The position numbers and the translations under genes are program-made. 64,000 bases of DNA, taken from the NCBI RefSeq assembly GCF_900659615.1, contig NZ_CAACUY010000017.1, forward strand, positions 26,950 through 90,949. Direction: 5' to 3'. This document shows, piece by piece, positions 52,749-62,014 of the stretch (position 1 is the first letter of the stretch; every line of letters starts with the position of its first letter). This stretch comes from Actinomadura fibrosa (lineage in GTDB: Bacteria > Actinomycetota > Actinomycetes > Streptosporangiales > Streptosporangiaceae). Under the pieces are notes generated by a model. It was given only the letters and a program-made list of their open reading frames with translations, was not told the origin of the DNA and ran no database searches.

Positions 52749-53903
52749 TCAGTTGAAGACGACCTTCTGGACGCGGATCTCGCCGCCGTTGTTGCCCTTG
52801 GGACGCGCGTAGGTGATGTAGAGGGTCTTGCCGGCGCCGTACTCGGGGTGGGCCAGGCCGAAGTAGTTGTTGCCCGTCGCGGCCGGGACGGTGTCGAACA
52901 GCTTGGCCTCGTCGGACCAGGGGCCCCACGGTTGGGCGGCCGTGCGGTAGAAGACCTGGTCGTAGCCGTACACGGCCATGTACTTGCCGAGGTAGGTGTT
53001 GTAGAACATGCTCGTCGAGCTGGCGCCGTCGAAGACCGGGGCCGCGTCGGACGCGGAGGCCGACCACTGCCCGCCGGCCGTGTAGAACCGCCAGGCGCTG
53101 CGGGTGAGGATGTCAGCCAGCGGCACGCGCGCGAGCGAGCAGTGGAAGACGACGAAGTCGCGCACGCAGCCGAGGCTGTAGACGTTGGACCCGACGGTGA
53201 CCGCGGGGATGTAGCTCGTCTCCTGACCGTGGAACATCACCCACTTGTCCCAGGACGCGCCACCGGGAACGGGGCCGGTCTCGGGGCGGGTGACGGTGCC
53301 GGACGCCGCGTCCCAGACCGCGAACCCGGTGCCCCAGTACTCGCCGAACGGGTCGGTGACCGCGCCGCCCCTGATCCCGGTGGTGAACGAGTAGACGACC
53401 CGGTTGCGGGCCGGGTCCGCGACCGGCTGCGCCGGCCACAGGAAGTACTGCTTGCCGCAGTCGCCGACGCCCGGCTGCCCGCACCGCGCGGGGTCGTTGG
53501 AGTAGTTGAAGAAGCTCTCCCACTGCGAGAACGGCAGGTACTCGGTCGGGGCTCCCGTGCCGTCGGTGTGCTCCCGGCCGCTGGGCGCGACGAGCGAGAT
53601 CCCGTCGGCGGCGTTCAGGTCGGTCGTCACCGCGGCGGTGTTGTCGGCCCAGTGGTCGCCGTCGGCACCGGGGACGGTCATGCCGGTGTCGCCGAACATC
53701 CAGGTCGCGCTGTTCCCCCACTTCACCGAGAATCCCGCGTCCCGTCCGAGGATCCGCGAGTCCCAGGTGACCGGCCCGAGGTCGGTGGTGGACTGGACCG
53801 TCCCCACCGGCGGCGCGGCCGACGCGGACGGTCCGGCGGCCACCCCCAGCGCGGCGGCGAGCACGGCGGCGACGGCGGCGGCAGCGGATCTGCGGAGCAT
53901 CAT
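52749..53903 (-). CDS. Secreted DUF4185-like beta-propeller protein
   Basis: A 384-residue exported protein with a signal peptide (MMLRRSAAAAVAAVLAAALGVAAGPSASA). The mature domain has SVKWGNSATWMFGDTG, GTGFAVWD, YNTYLGKYMAVYGYDQVFYRTAAQPWGPWSDE and YGLAHPEY-like blades, the pattern of DUF4185, a propeller related to GH43/GH32-like folds. Whether it is an enzyme or binds carbohydrate is unknown. The start ATG ATG at 53903 has GGAGAGGG ahead. It stands alone between convergent and same-strand genes. Confidence 0.72.
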   Translation of the reverse strand: MMLRRSAAAAVAAVLAAALGVAAGPSASAAPPVGTVQSTTDLGPVTWDSRILGRDAGFSVKWGNSATWMFGDTGMTVPGADGDHWADNTAAVTTDLNAADGISLVAPSGREHTDGTGAPTEYLPFSQWESFFNYSNDPARCGQPGVGDCGKQYFLWPAQPVADPARNRVVYSFTTGIRGGAVTDPFGEYWGTGFAVWDAASGTVTRPETGPVPGGASWDKWVMFHGQETSYIPAVTVGSNVYSLGCVRDFVVFHCSLARVPLADILTRSAWRFYTAGGQWSASASDAAPVFDGASSTSMFYNTYLGKYMAVYGYDQVFYRTAAQPWGPWSDEAKLFDTVPAATGNNYFGLAHPEYGAGKTLYITYARPKGNNGGEIRVQKVVFN

Positions 53904-54036
53904 GCGGGAGCCCTCTCCAGTGACTCACCACAACGTGACCGCGCCGCCCGTCCCCGGCAAGCCCACCGGCCACTCCTGACCCGAAGCGGCCACCGTTGAC
54001 TGGCAGCGTCGCCCGCGTCGGGCCGCGCGATGCCGG

Positions 54037-55518
54037 TCAGTTGGACGTGGGGAAGGCCATCAGGGACGTGTCGGCCGGGGTCGTGGGGGTGGGCCAGCGG
54101 GATGTGACGGCCTTGGCCCGCGTGTAGAAGCGGACCCCTTCCGGGCCGTGGACGTGGGTGTCGCCGAACAGGGACGCCTTCCAGCCTCCGAAGGAGTAGA
54201 ACGCCATCGGCACCGGGATGGGGACGTTGACGCCGATCATCCCGACGTGCACGGCGCGCTGGAACCGCCGCGCCGCCGCGCCGGACGCGGTGAAGATCGC
54301 CGTGCCGTTGCCGTAGGGGTTGGCGTTGATCAGGTCGATCGCCTCGTCCAGCGTCGCGGCGCGCAGCACCAGCAGGACGGGCCCGAAGATCTCCTCCCGG
54401 TAGGCGGCCATGTCGGTGGAGGCGCCGTCGAGCAGGCAGGGGCCGACGAAGAAGCCGGGGCCGGGCAGGTCGCGCCCGTCCACGACGACCTTCGCGCCGG
54501 CCCGTTCGGCGGCCGTCACGTGCCCGGTGACGCGGTCGCGGGCGGCGGCGCTGATCACCGGGCCCATATCGCTCGCGGGGTCGGTGCCCGGCCCGACCGT
54601 GATCGCGCGGGCCCGGTCGGCGAGCCGCTCGATCAGCGGGTCGGCGGCGGGGCCGACGGCGACGGCGACGGAGACCGCCATGCAGCGCTGGCCCGCCGAC
54701 CCGTACGCCGCCGCGGTGATCTGGTCGGCGGCCAGGTCGAGGTCGGCGTCCGGCAGGACGACCGCGTGGTTCTTCGCGCCGCCGAGCGCCTGCACCCGCT
54801 TGCCCGCGGCGCCCGCCGCCTCGTGGACGTGCCGCGCGACGGGCGTCGACCCGACGAACGACACCGCCGCCACGCCGGGATGCGTGATCAGCGCGTCGGC
54901 GGTCTCGCGGTCGCCGTGCAGGACGTTGTACACGCCCTCGGGCAGCCCGGCCTCCGCGTACAGCTCGGCGATCAGGTTGGACGCCGAGGGCACGCGCTCG
55001 CTGGGCTTCAGCACGAAGGTGTTGCCGCACGCGATCGCGATCGGGTGCATCCACAGCGGGACCATCACGGGGAAGTTGAACGGGACGACCCCCGCGCACA
55101 CGCCGAGCGGCTGCCGGAACGAGAACGCGTCCACCCCGGACGACACGTGGTCGGAGTACTCGCCCTTGAGCGCCTGCGGGATGCCGCAGGCGAACTCGAC
55201 GACCTCGCGCCCGCGGACGACCTCGCCGCGCGCGTCGTCCAGGACCTTGCCGTGCTCGGCGGTGATCAGCCGGGCCAGCTCGTCCTCGTGCCGTTCCAGC
55301 AGGTCGCGCAGCGCGAACATGATCCGTGCGCGCCGGGTCAGCGACACCTCGGACCACGTGCCGAACGCCCGCGCGGCGGCGGCCACCGCCGCGTCGACCT
55401 CGGCGCGGCGGCCGAGGAGCACCTCGCCTGAGGGCCGTCCGGTCGCGGGGTCGTGGAGCGGGGCCGCGGTGCTCCCGCCGACCGGGGCACCGTCGATCCA
55501 GTGCTGGATTGAACGCAT
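54037..55518 (-). CDS. iolA: Malonate-semialdehyde dehydrogenase (CoA-acylating)
   Basis: A 493-residue MmsA/IolA dehydrogenase with VPFNFPVMVPLWMHPIAIACGNTFVLKPSE and catalytic Cys279 (GQRCMA). In inositol breakdown it converts malonate semialdehyde to acetyl-CoA and CO2. It is the last gene of the iol operon, 11 bp after iolD. A paralogue in the aromatic cluster at 36 kb has the same catalytic position. The iol context makes the IolA assignment secure. Confidence 0.93.
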   Translation of the reverse strand: MRSIQHWIDGAPVGGSTAAPLHDPATGRPSGEVLLGRRAEVDAAVAAAARAFGTWSEVSLTRRARIMFALRDLLERHEDELARLITAEHGKVLDDARGEVVRGREVVEFACGIPQALKGEYSDHVSSGVDAFSFRQPLGVCAGVVPFNFPVMVPLWMHPIAIACGNTFVLKPSERVPSASNLIAELYAEAGLPEGVYNVLHGDRETADALITHPGVAAVSFVGSTPVARHVHEAAGAAGKRVQALGGAKNHAVVLPDADLDLAADQITAAAYGSAGQRCMAVSVAVAVGPAADPLIERLADRARAITVGPGTDPASDMGPVISAAARDRVTGHVTAAERAGAKVVVDGRDLPGPGFFVGPCLLDGASTDMAAYREEIFGPVLLVLRAATLDEAIDLINANPYGNGTAIFTASGAAARRFQRAVHVGMIGVNVPIPVPMAFYSFGGWKASLFGDTHVHGPEGVRFYTRAKAVTSRWPTPTTPADTSLMAFPTSN

Positions 55519-55529
55519 GAAGTTCCCTT

Positions 55530-57380
55530 TCACAGGTAGCGGCGCTGGGCCTTCTTGGCGGCGTCGTAGCGGGCGCGGGCGTCCCTGGTCGGCTCCAGCG
55601 CCGACACCTCGGCGACGGGGACGTCCCACCACGCCTCGCTGTCCGGGCCCGGGACGAGGGGGTCGGTCTCGACGTGCACGACGGTCGTGCGGGGCGACTC
55701 GATCGCCTGGCGGAGCGCTTTGCGGAAACCGTCGGCGTCGGCGGCGCGGATGACGTCGGCGCCGAGGCTCGCGGCGTTGGCGGCGAGGTCGACCGGGATC
55801 GGGTCGCCGTCCAGCCCGGTGGGGGTGCGGACGCGGTGGCGGGTGCCGAAGCGCTCCGCACCGACCGACTCCGACAGGTTGCCGATGGAGGCGTAGCCGT
55901 GGTTCTGGACGAGCACCACGACCAGCTTGATCCCCTCGGCGACCGCGGTGGTCAGCTCCTGCGCCATCATCAGGTACGAGCCGTCGCCGACGAGCACGAA
56001 CACCTCGCGGTCGGGCGCGGCCATCTTCACGCCGAGGCCCCCGGCGATCTCGTAGCCCATGCAGGAGTAGCCGTATTCGACGTGGTAGCCCTTGGGGTCG
56101 CGGGTCCGCCACAGCTTGTGCAGGTCGCCGGGCATGGATCCGGCCGCGCAGACGACGACGTCCCGCGGGCCGGCTTCGGCGTTGACGATCCCGATGACCT
56201 CGGACTGCGCGGGCGGCGTCCCGTGCCGGAGGGCGAACGCCGCGTCCACCGTGGTCTTCCAGGCAAGGGCCAGTTCTCGGGTCCGCGTCCGGTGCGCCTC
56301 CGGCACCGACCAGCCGCCGAGCGCGCGGTCGAGGGCGTCGATGCCCTCGCGGGCGTCGGCGACCAGGGTGGCGCCGCCGAGCTTGACGGCGTCCGGGCGC
56401 GCGACGTTGACGTTGACGAACCGCACGCCGGGATGCGCGAAGAGGCTGTGGGACGCGGTAGTGAAGTCGCTGTACCGGGTCCCGATCCCGATCACGACGT
56501 CGGCCTCGCGCGCCAGCGCGTTCGCGGCCACCGTCCCAGTCGCGCCGACCGCGCCGACGGCGCAGGCGTGGTCCCAGGGCAGCGCGCCCTTGCCCGCCTG
56601 GGTCTCGGCGACGGGGACGCCGGTGCGCTCGGCGAAGTCCCGCAGGCGGTCGGTGGCGGCGGAGTAGATGACGCCGCCGCCCGCCACGATCAGCGGCCGC
56701 CGCGCGCCGCGCACGATCGCCGCGGCCTCGTCGAGGGCGGCGGGCTCGGGCACCGGGCGGCCGATCCGCCAGACCCTGGGGGCGAACAGCTCGTCCGGCC
56801 AGTCGAACGCCTCCGCCTGGACGTCCTGCGGCAGCGCCAGGGTGACCGCGCCCGTCTCGGCCGGGTCGGTCAGGACGCGCATCGCCGCCAGCAGCGCGCT
56901 CGGCAGCTGCTCGGGACGGTTGATCCGGTCCCAGTACTTCGACACCGGCTTGAAGCAGTCGTTCACCGACACGTCGTAGGACCGGGCGTCCTCCAGCTCC
57001 TGGAGGACGGGGTTGGCCGGACGGGTCGCGAAGACGTCGCCGGGCAGCAGCAGCACCGGGAGGCGGTTGATGGTCGCCAGCGCGGCCCCGGTCACCATGT
57101 TGGTCGCGCCCGGCCCGATCGAGGTGGTGCAGGCCATCGTGGCGAGCCGGTCGGCCGCGCGGGCGTAACCGACGGCGGTGTGCACCATCGCCTGCTCGTT
57201 GCGCGCCATGAGGTACGGCAGGTCGTCCGCGTGCTCCAGCAGGGCCTGGCCGATCCCGGCGACGTTGCCGTGCCCGAAGATCCCCAGGCATCCGGAGAAG
57301 AAGGGCCGCCGCCGCCCGTCGCGTTCGCTGTGCTGCGCGGCCAGGAACCGCACCAGCGCCTGTCCCACCGTCAGCCTCAT
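55530..57380 (-). CDS. iolD: 3D-(3,5/4)-trihydroxycyclohexane-1,2-dione hydrolase
   Basis: A 616-residue thiamine-diphosphate enzyme. It has GIFGHGNVAGIGQAL and NEQAMVHTAVGYAR (the cofactor-activating Glu) in the N-terminal domain and the ThDP motif VGDGSYLMMAQELTTAVAEG...VLVQNHGYASIG in the C-terminal domain. IolD opens the inositol-derived ring diketone to 5-deoxyglucuronate. ATG 57380 overlaps the iolB stop by 4 bp. Confidence 0.95.
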   Translation of the reverse strand: MRLTVGQALVRFLAAQHSERDGRRRPFFSGCLGIFGHGNVAGIGQALLEHADDLPYLMARNEQAMVHTAVGYARAADRLATMACTTSIGPGATNMVTGAALATINRLPVLLLPGDVFATRPANPVLQELEDARSYDVSVNDCFKPVSKYWDRINRPEQLPSALLAAMRVLTDPAETGAVTLALPQDVQAEAFDWPDELFAPRVWRIGRPVPEPAALDEAAAIVRGARRPLIVAGGGVIYSAATDRLRDFAERTGVPVAETQAGKGALPWDHACAVGAVGATGTVAANALAREADVVIGIGTRYSDFTTASHSLFAHPGVRFVNVNVARPDAVKLGGATLVADAREGIDALDRALGGWSVPEAHRTRTRELALAWKTTVDAAFALRHGTPPAQSEVIGIVNAEAGPRDVVVCAAGSMPGDLHKLWRTRDPKGYHVEYGYSCMGYEIAGGLGVKMAAPDREVFVLVGDGSYLMMAQELTTAVAEGIKLVVVLVQNHGYASIGNLSESVGAERFGTRHRVRTPTGLDGDPIPVDLAANAASLGADVIRAADADGFRKALRQAIESPRTTVVHVETDPLVPGPDSEAWWDVPVAEVSALEPTRDARARYDAAKKAQRRYL

Positions 57381-58243
57381 GGCCGTTCCTCCGTGGTCGT
57401 CAGGGGGAGCCGGGAGTCGACCGCCTGCCGGTCCCAGGTATCGCGGACCCAGGCGTGCGCCGGGTCGTCGCAGATCCGCCACGCCCGCTCGGCCGACGGA
57501 CCGGCCATCACGTTCAGGTAGTAGAGGTCGTAGCCGGGCACCGCCATCGACGGGCCGTGCCATCCGCCCGGGACCAGCACCACGTCTCCGGTGCGCACCT
57601 CGGCCAGCACGTCGGCCGGATGGCCCGGCGACTCGTAGACCCGCTGGTAGGCCATGCCGGATTCGCCGGAGATCTCGAAGTAGTAGATCTCCTCCAGCAC
57701 CGACTCGCCGGGCCGGTCCTCGTCGTGCTTGTGCGGCGGGAACGACGACCAGCAGCCGCCCGGCGTCAGCACCTCGCACGCGATCAGCTTCTCCGCGAAC
57801 GGGAAGCCCTCCGGCGTGCCGAACCCGTTGACCTGGCGGCTCGCCTGCCCGGCGCCCCGGAGCTCCACCGGAACCGCGCCGGCCAGCCCGTAGCGGGGCC
57901 GCAGCCGGGTCCCGCACCGGGCTCCCGCCAGCGCGAACCGGCCCCGTCCGCGGACCGTGACCTCCGCGTCCCGCGGCACGTAGGCGAAGTCGCTGACGCG
58001 CCGGAACACGCCGCCGCGGCCTTCCAGCTCGAATCGCTCGCCGTCGCACTCCACCGCGCACGACCCGGCCAGCGGCAGGACGATCATCTCGAGCTCGCCG
58101 GTCGCGAACCGGTGCGCGCCGCCGTCCGGCAGCTCCAGGATCCGCAGTGACGAGTACGACCAGCCCGCCGACTCCGGCGTCACCACGACCCCGTATGGGT
58201 CGTCGCTCGTCGTACCGGCGGGTAGGTGCAGCTTCCCGTTCAC
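57377..58243 (-). CDS. iolB: 5-deoxy-glucuronate isomerase
   Basis: A 288-residue double-cupin isomerase. It has GGCWSSFPPHKHDEDRPGESVLEEIYYFE (metal-binding His and Glu) and GDVVLVPGGWHGPSMAVPGYDLYYLNVMAG. It converts 5-deoxyglucuronate to 5-dehydro-2-deoxygluconate, the IolC substrate. GTG start overlaps the preceding gene's stop and its own stop overlaps iolD, so all are co-translated. Confidence 0.95.
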   Translation of the reverse strand: MNGKLHLPAGTTSDDPYGVVVTPESAGWSYSSLRILELPDGGAHRFATGELEMIVLPLAGSCAVECDGERFELEGRGGVFRRVSDFAYVPRDAEVTVRGRGRFALAGARCGTRLRPRYGLAGAVPVELRGAGQASRQVNGFGTPEGFPFAEKLIACEVLTPGGCWSSFPPHKHDEDRPGESVLEEIYYFEISGESGMAYQRVYESPGHPADVLAEVRTGDVVLVPGGWHGPSMAVPGYDLYYLNVMAGPSAERAWRICDDPAHAWVRDTWDRQAVDSRLPLTTTEERP

Positions 58244-59148
58244 AGGACCTCCACGGCGGCATCGACCGCGGCGGCGACGTCGCCGTCCGGAGGGAAGAGG
58301 AGGGAACGGCCGACGACGAGACCGCGCACGTTCGGAATCCGCAGGGCCCGGCGCCAGCCCCGCAGCGCGGCGCGCGGATCATCGGGGACCTCGCCGCCGA
58401 GGAGCAACGCGGGCAGCGTGGACGCCGCCATCACGCGCTCCATGTCGGGGACGACGGGCACCTTCAGCCAGGTCCGCGCCGAGGTGGTCCCGAGACCGGA
58501 CGCGATCGCCATCGCGCGCATCATCGCCTCGGGCGCCAGGTCGTTGCGGACGCGGCCGTCCACGCGGCGGGCGACGAACGGCTCGACCATCGCCATCAGC
58601 CCGTGCCCGGCGAGCTCCGACACCGCCCGCGCGCAGCCCTCCAGCGTCCGCGCGGTGGCCGGGTCGTCGTCGACCACGCGCAGCAGCACCTTGCCGCCGT
58701 CCAGCCGGGACGCGGCGATCGCCCCGGCGCTGTAGGCGGTGAAGCGGTCGTCGATCTCGAAGGACGTCCCGGCGAGCCCGCCGCGGTTCATCGAGCCGAT
58801 CACGACCTTGCCGTCGAGGACGCCGAGGAGCAGCAGGTCCTCGATGATGTCGGGAGTGCCGAGGACGCCGTCCACCCCGGGGCGTTCGAGCGCGGTGCAG
58901 AGCCGGTCGAGCAGCGCGCCCCGGTCGGCCATGGCGAGCGGGTCGCCGCCGGCGGCCAGGGCGCCGCGGGCCGGATGGTCGGCGGCGATGAGCATGAGCC
59001 GCCCGGACGCGGAGAGCGGCGACGGGCGGCGGACGCGGTGGGCGGCCGTCTCGGCGATGGCCTCGGGGCGCAGCGCCCGCGTCTCCGCCAGCGCCGCGAT
59101 CCGCTCCGTGCGGGACCCGGCGGGCGTCACCGGCAGGTCGAGCGTCAT
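58240..59148 (-). CDS. Cgl0159-type (beta/alpha)8 aldolase-like protein of the iol operon
   Basis: A 302-residue TIM-barrel protein of the DeoC/LacD-like Cgl0159 family. It shows RLMLIAADHPARGALAAGGDPLAMADR, GVLGTPDIIEDLLLLGVLDGKVVIGSMNRGG and WLKVPVVPDMERVM with the likely Schiff-base lysine. In actinobacterial iol operons this gene sits beside iolC and may split 2-deoxy-5-keto-gluconate 6-phosphate to dihydroxyacetone phosphate and malonate semialdehyde, replacing IolJ; that role is inferred. Overlaps both neighbours by 4 bp. Confidence 0.8.
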   Translation of the reverse strand: MTLDLPVTPAGSRTERIAALAETRALRPEAIAETAAHRVRRPSPLSASGRLMLIAADHPARGALAAGGDPLAMADRGALLDRLCTALERPGVDGVLGTPDIIEDLLLLGVLDGKVVIGSMNRGGLAGTSFEIDDRFTAYSAGAIAASRLDGGKVLLRVVDDDPATARTLEGCARAVSELAGHGLMAMVEPFVARRVDGRVRNDLAPEAMMRAMAIASGLGTTSARTWLKVPVVPDMERVMAASTLPALLLGGEVPDDPRAALRGWRRALRIPNVRGLVVGRSLLFPPDGDVAAAVDAAVEVL

Positions 59149-60095
59149 GCGGCCACCCGCCCCGCCGTCGCCGCCACCTCGTCGGCCGTCGGCATCGCCG
59201 CCGAGCACGCCAGCCGGGACGCGACGATCGCGCCGGCCGCGTTGGCGAAGCCGAGGACGCGCGGCAGGTCCCAGCCGGACAGCAGCCCGTGGCACAGCGC
59301 GCCGCCGAACGCGTCGCCGGCGCCGAGGCCGTTGACGACCTCGACCGGGACGGGCGGCGCCTCGGCCGTGCGGCCGTCCGCGTGCGCGGCGAGGACGCCG
59401 TCCGGACCGCGCTTGACGACGGCGAGCCCGACGCCCCGGTCGAGCAGCGCGCGGGCGGCCCGCATCGGGTCGGTCTCGCCCACGGCCACCTCGCATTCGG
59501 CGGCGTTCCCGACGGCGACGGTCGCGTGCCGGAGGGCCTCGCCCGCCCAGCGCCGCGCCTCGTCCCGGGAATCCCAGAACATCGGCCGGTAGTCCAGGTC
59601 GACGACGGTGAGGCCGGTGCGGCGGCGGGCTTCGAGCGCGGCGAGCGTCGCCGTCCGGGACGGTTCGGCGCACAGCCCCGTCAGCGTGGTCCACAGCACC
59701 CCGGCCGCCTCGATCGCGGGACGGTCCAGTTCGTCGGCGCGGATTTCCAGGTCGGGCGCCTTGGGGAAGCGGTAGAAGTAGAGCGGGAAGTCGTCGGGCG
59801 GGAACAGCTCGCAGAACGTCACGGGCGTCGGCAGGCCGGGGACGTCGGCGACGAACCGGTCGTCGACGCCGTATCCGGCGAGGGCGCGGCGGACGAAGCG
59901 GCCGAACGGGTCGGCGCCGGTCCGGGTGATCACGGCGGCGGTGCGGCCCAGCCGGGCGGCGGCGACGGCGACGTTGGTCGCGCTGCCGCCGAGGAACCGG
60001 GTGAACGTCTCGACCTCCTCCAACCCGACCCCCGACTGAAGGGGGTAGAGGTCCACGCCGACGCGGCCCATCGTGATGACGTCGAATCCGGTCAT
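59145..60095 (-). CDS. iolC: 5-dehydro-2-deoxygluconokinase
   Basis: A 316-residue PfkB-family kinase. Signature 1 is FLGGSATNVAVAAARLG (residues 34-50) and signature 2 is NGLGAGDAFGGALCHG with the catalytic Asp261. It phosphorylates 5-dehydro-2-deoxygluconate with ATP. The ATG overlaps the upstream isomerase stop and its own stop overlaps the aldolase-like gene start. Confidence 0.94.
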   Translation of the reverse strand: MTGFDVITMGRVGVDLYPLQSGVGLEEVETFTRFLGGSATNVAVAAARLGRTAAVITRTGADPFGRFVRRALAGYGVDDRFVADVPGLPTPVTFCELFPPDDFPLYFYRFPKAPDLEIRADELDRPAIEAAGVLWTTLTGLCAEPSRTATLAALEARRRTGLTVVDLDYRPMFWDSRDEARRWAGEALRHATVAVGNAAECEVAVGETDPMRAARALLDRGVGLAVVKRGPDGVLAAHADGRTAEAPPVPVEVVNGLGAGDAFGGALCHGLLSGWDLPRVLGFANAAGAIVASRLACSAAMPTADEVAATAGRVAA

Positions 60096-60973
60096 GCGGC
60101 AAGCCCGGCGAGGAAGTCGACGCAGGCGCGCACGTCGGTGATCGGGCCGGCGTCCGGCGCGGGCTCCGCGTCGAGGACCACGTCCTGCTCCAGGACGTAC
60201 CAGCCGTCGTAGCCGGCGCCTTCGAGGGAGCCGACGATCCCGGCGATGTCGACGTCGCCCGCGCCGAGCGGGCGGTAGACGCCCGCCCGGACCGCCTCGG
60301 TGTAGGAGGTGGCGCCCTTCCGCACGGCCTCGGCGAGCCCGGCGTCGACGTCCTTCAGGTGGACGTGCGCGATCCGGCCGGGGGCGTGCGCGGCGAGGCC
60401 GGCCGGGTCGGTGCCGCCGATCAGGAGGTGGCCGGTGTCCAGGCAGAGCGGGATCGACGACCCGTCGAGGACGCGCCGCACCTCGTCGGACCGCGCCACC
60501 ATCGTCCCCACGTGCGGGTGCAGCACCGCGCGGACGCCGGCCTCGGCCGCGACCGCGCCGATCCGGTCCAGGTTGCCGAGCAGCGCCGCCCAGCCGGCGG
60601 CGCCGAGCGCGGGCCGCGCGTCGTAGCCGTCCAGGCCGTGCACGGCCGCGAGGACGAGCGTGAGGCGCTGGTTGGAGCGTTCCAAACCGAACCCGGAGAG
60701 GATCCGCCGAACCTCGGGCAGCGGGTCGCGGTCCGGATCGTGCAGCACGACCGGCGCGAAGCCGCCCACCGGGCGGAGGCCGTGCCCGTCGAGCAGCGCG
60801 GCGCGCTCGGCGGGGGAGGAGGGCAGGAAGCCGTCCGGCCCGAACTCGGTGGCGGCGAGCCCGAGGGCCCGCATCTCCGCCAGCACCCGGGCGGGCGCCA
60901 GCTGGTGGCCCCAGCCCGGCACCTCGCACACTCCCCAGGAGATCGGGGCTCCCGCCACGCGGTCTTCGATCAT
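60092..60973 (-). CDS. Inosose dehydratase/isomerase (IolE- or IolI-like)
   Basis: A 293-residue TIM-barrel metalloenzyme of the xylose-isomerase-like family. Metal-ligand and active-site segments are TEFGPDGFL, LHPHVGTM, CLDTGHLLIGG, HVHLKDVD and YVLEQDV. It starts with APISWGVCEVPGWGHQL, the actinobacterial iol-cluster type. IolE dehydrates scyllo-inosose; IolI isomerises inososes. The two are hard to tell apart by sequence alone, but with no other candidate nearby it is probably the dehydratase. First gene of the leftward iol operon, divergent from the GntR regulator. No inositol dehydrogenase (iolG) is in the window. Confidence 0.82.
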   Translation of the reverse strand: MIEDRVAGAPISWGVCEVPGWGHQLAPARVLAEMRALGLAATEFGPDGFLPSSPAERAALLDGHGLRPVGGFAPVVLHDPDRDPLPEVRRILSGFGLERSNQRLTLVLAAVHGLDGYDARPALGAAGWAALLGNLDRIGAVAAEAGVRAVLHPHVGTMVARSDEVRRVLDGSSIPLCLDTGHLLIGGTDPAGLAAHAPGRIAHVHLKDVDAGLAEAVRKGATSYTEAVRAGVYRPLGAGDVDIAGIVGSLEGAGYDGWYVLEQDVVLDAEPAPDAGPITDVRACVDFLAGLAA

Positions 60974-61075
60974 CGGCTCACCATCTCTCGCACGGACGCG
61001 CCCGGCGCCGGAACGCGGCGCCGCCTCGCCGAGTGTGCTGAAGGCACCGATCACCTGTCAACACTTTGTTAGGAC

Positions 61076-61088
61076 ATTATGAGGTAAT
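61076..61088. promoter_or_regulatory. IolR operator candidate between iol operon and gntR-type gene
   Basis: ATTA-TGAGG-TAAT, inside an AT-rich island (about 61060-61098) between divergent genes. It is the only low-GC symmetrical element in this 168-bp gap and is a natural place for the GntR regulator to bind. Confidence 0.45.
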
Positions 61089-61141
61089 AGGTTATGCACA
61101 GCGCGGCGGGTACGATCGGTCGGGACGGAAGGAGGCCCCGG

Positions 61142-61879
61142 GTGTACCGACCGCGCGTGACCGTGGACCGCAGTAGCCCCGTGCCGCTGTACTACCAGCT
61201 CGCCCAGCAGCTGGAGGCGGCGATCCGGGCCGGTGAGCTGGCGCCGGGCACCCGCCTGGAGAACGAGGTCGAGCTCGCCGACCGCTGCGGGCTGTCCCGC
61301 CCGACCGTCCGGCAGGCCATCCAGCACCTGGTGGACCGCGGGCTGCTGGTGCGCAAGCGCGGCGTCGGCACGCAGGTCGTGCAGTCGGAGATCCGCCGCC
61401 CGATCGAGCTGACCAGCCTGCACGACGACCTGGCGGCGGCCGGCCGCGAGCCGCGCACCCGGGTCCTGGAGCTGGGGTCCGCCCCCGCCGACGACGCGGT
61501 GGCCAAGGAGCTCGGCGTCCCGCCCGGCACCGAGGTCGTCCGGATGCGGCGCATCCGCTGCACCGGCGACGAGCCGCTCGCCCTGCTCACCAACTTCCTG
61601 CCGTCCGGCCTGCTCGTGATCACCGAGGCCGACCTCGCCGAGCACGGCCTGTACGAGCTGCTCCGCGCGACCGGCGTCAACCTCCGGATCGCCAACCAGA
61701 CCATCGGCGCCCGCGGCGCGACCGCGGCCGAGGCGCGGCTCCTGGACGAGCGGCGCGGCGTCCCGCTGCTGACCATGACCCGCACCGCCTACGACGACAA
61801 GGGGGTCGCGATCGAGTACGGGAGCCACGTCTACCGCGCCGACCGGTACTCCTTCGCCCACACCCTCGTCGAGCGGTAG
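61142..61879 (+). CDS. GntR/HutC-family regulator, probable inositol regulator
   Basis: A 245-residue GntR regulator of the HutC (UTRA) type. The winged helix is YQLAQQLEAAIRAGELAPGTRLENEVELADRCGLSRPTVRQAIQHLVDRGLLVRKRGVGTQV. The UTRA domain runs from RPIELTSLHDDLAAAG to EYGSHVYRADRYSF. GTG 61142 follows AAGGAGG. Divergent from the iol operon, it fits the role of IolR, released by an inositol breakdown product. A longer start (61094) lies in the operator region and is unlikely. Confidence 0.88.
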   Translation: MYRPRVTVDRSSPVPLYYQLAQQLEAAIRAGELAPGTRLENEVELADRCGLSRPTVRQAIQHLVDRGLLVRKRGVGTQVVQSEIRRPIELTSLHDDLAAAGREPRTRVLELGSAPADDAVAKELGVPPGTEVVRMRRIRCTGDEPLALLTNFLPSGLLVITEADLAEHGLYELLRATGVNLRIANQTIGARGATAAEARLLDERRGVPLLTMTRTAYDDKGVAIEYGSHVYRADRYSFAHTLVER

Positions 61880-61937
61880 CCGCCATCGGGCGGTGGCCGC
61901 CGAGCGCGGCCCGGCGGCCGGGGAAACTTCATGATCG

Positions 61938-61971
61938 ATTAGAGCGCTCTATTGAATTAGAGCGCTCTAAT
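61938..61971. promoter_or_regulatory. Tandem LacI-type operators upstream of phytase gene
   Basis: ATTAGAGCGCTCTAAT (61956-61971) is a perfect 16-bp palindrome. A second copy, ATTAGAGCGCTCTA, starts at 61938; the two centres are 18 bp apart. They resemble the CebR-type LacI consensus (TGGGAGCGCTCCCA). The second copy lies 43 bp before the phytase start. Confidence 0.85.
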
Positions 61972-62014
61972 GCTTACGGTGCAGGCGTCCGCACCACGCA
62001 TCAGGAGGAACCGG

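Noticed and set aside
52215..53999. 594-codon plus-strand frame opposite the DUF4185-like gene
   Set aside because: Arg/Gly/Val-rich shadow sequence with no signal peptide or domain; the minus-strand protein is a coherent exported protein.
55519..57291. Continuous minus-strand frame joining iolA with sequence upstream of it
   Set aside because: The upstream part is an off-frame reading of iolD; iolA starts at 55518 with MRSIQHWIDG.
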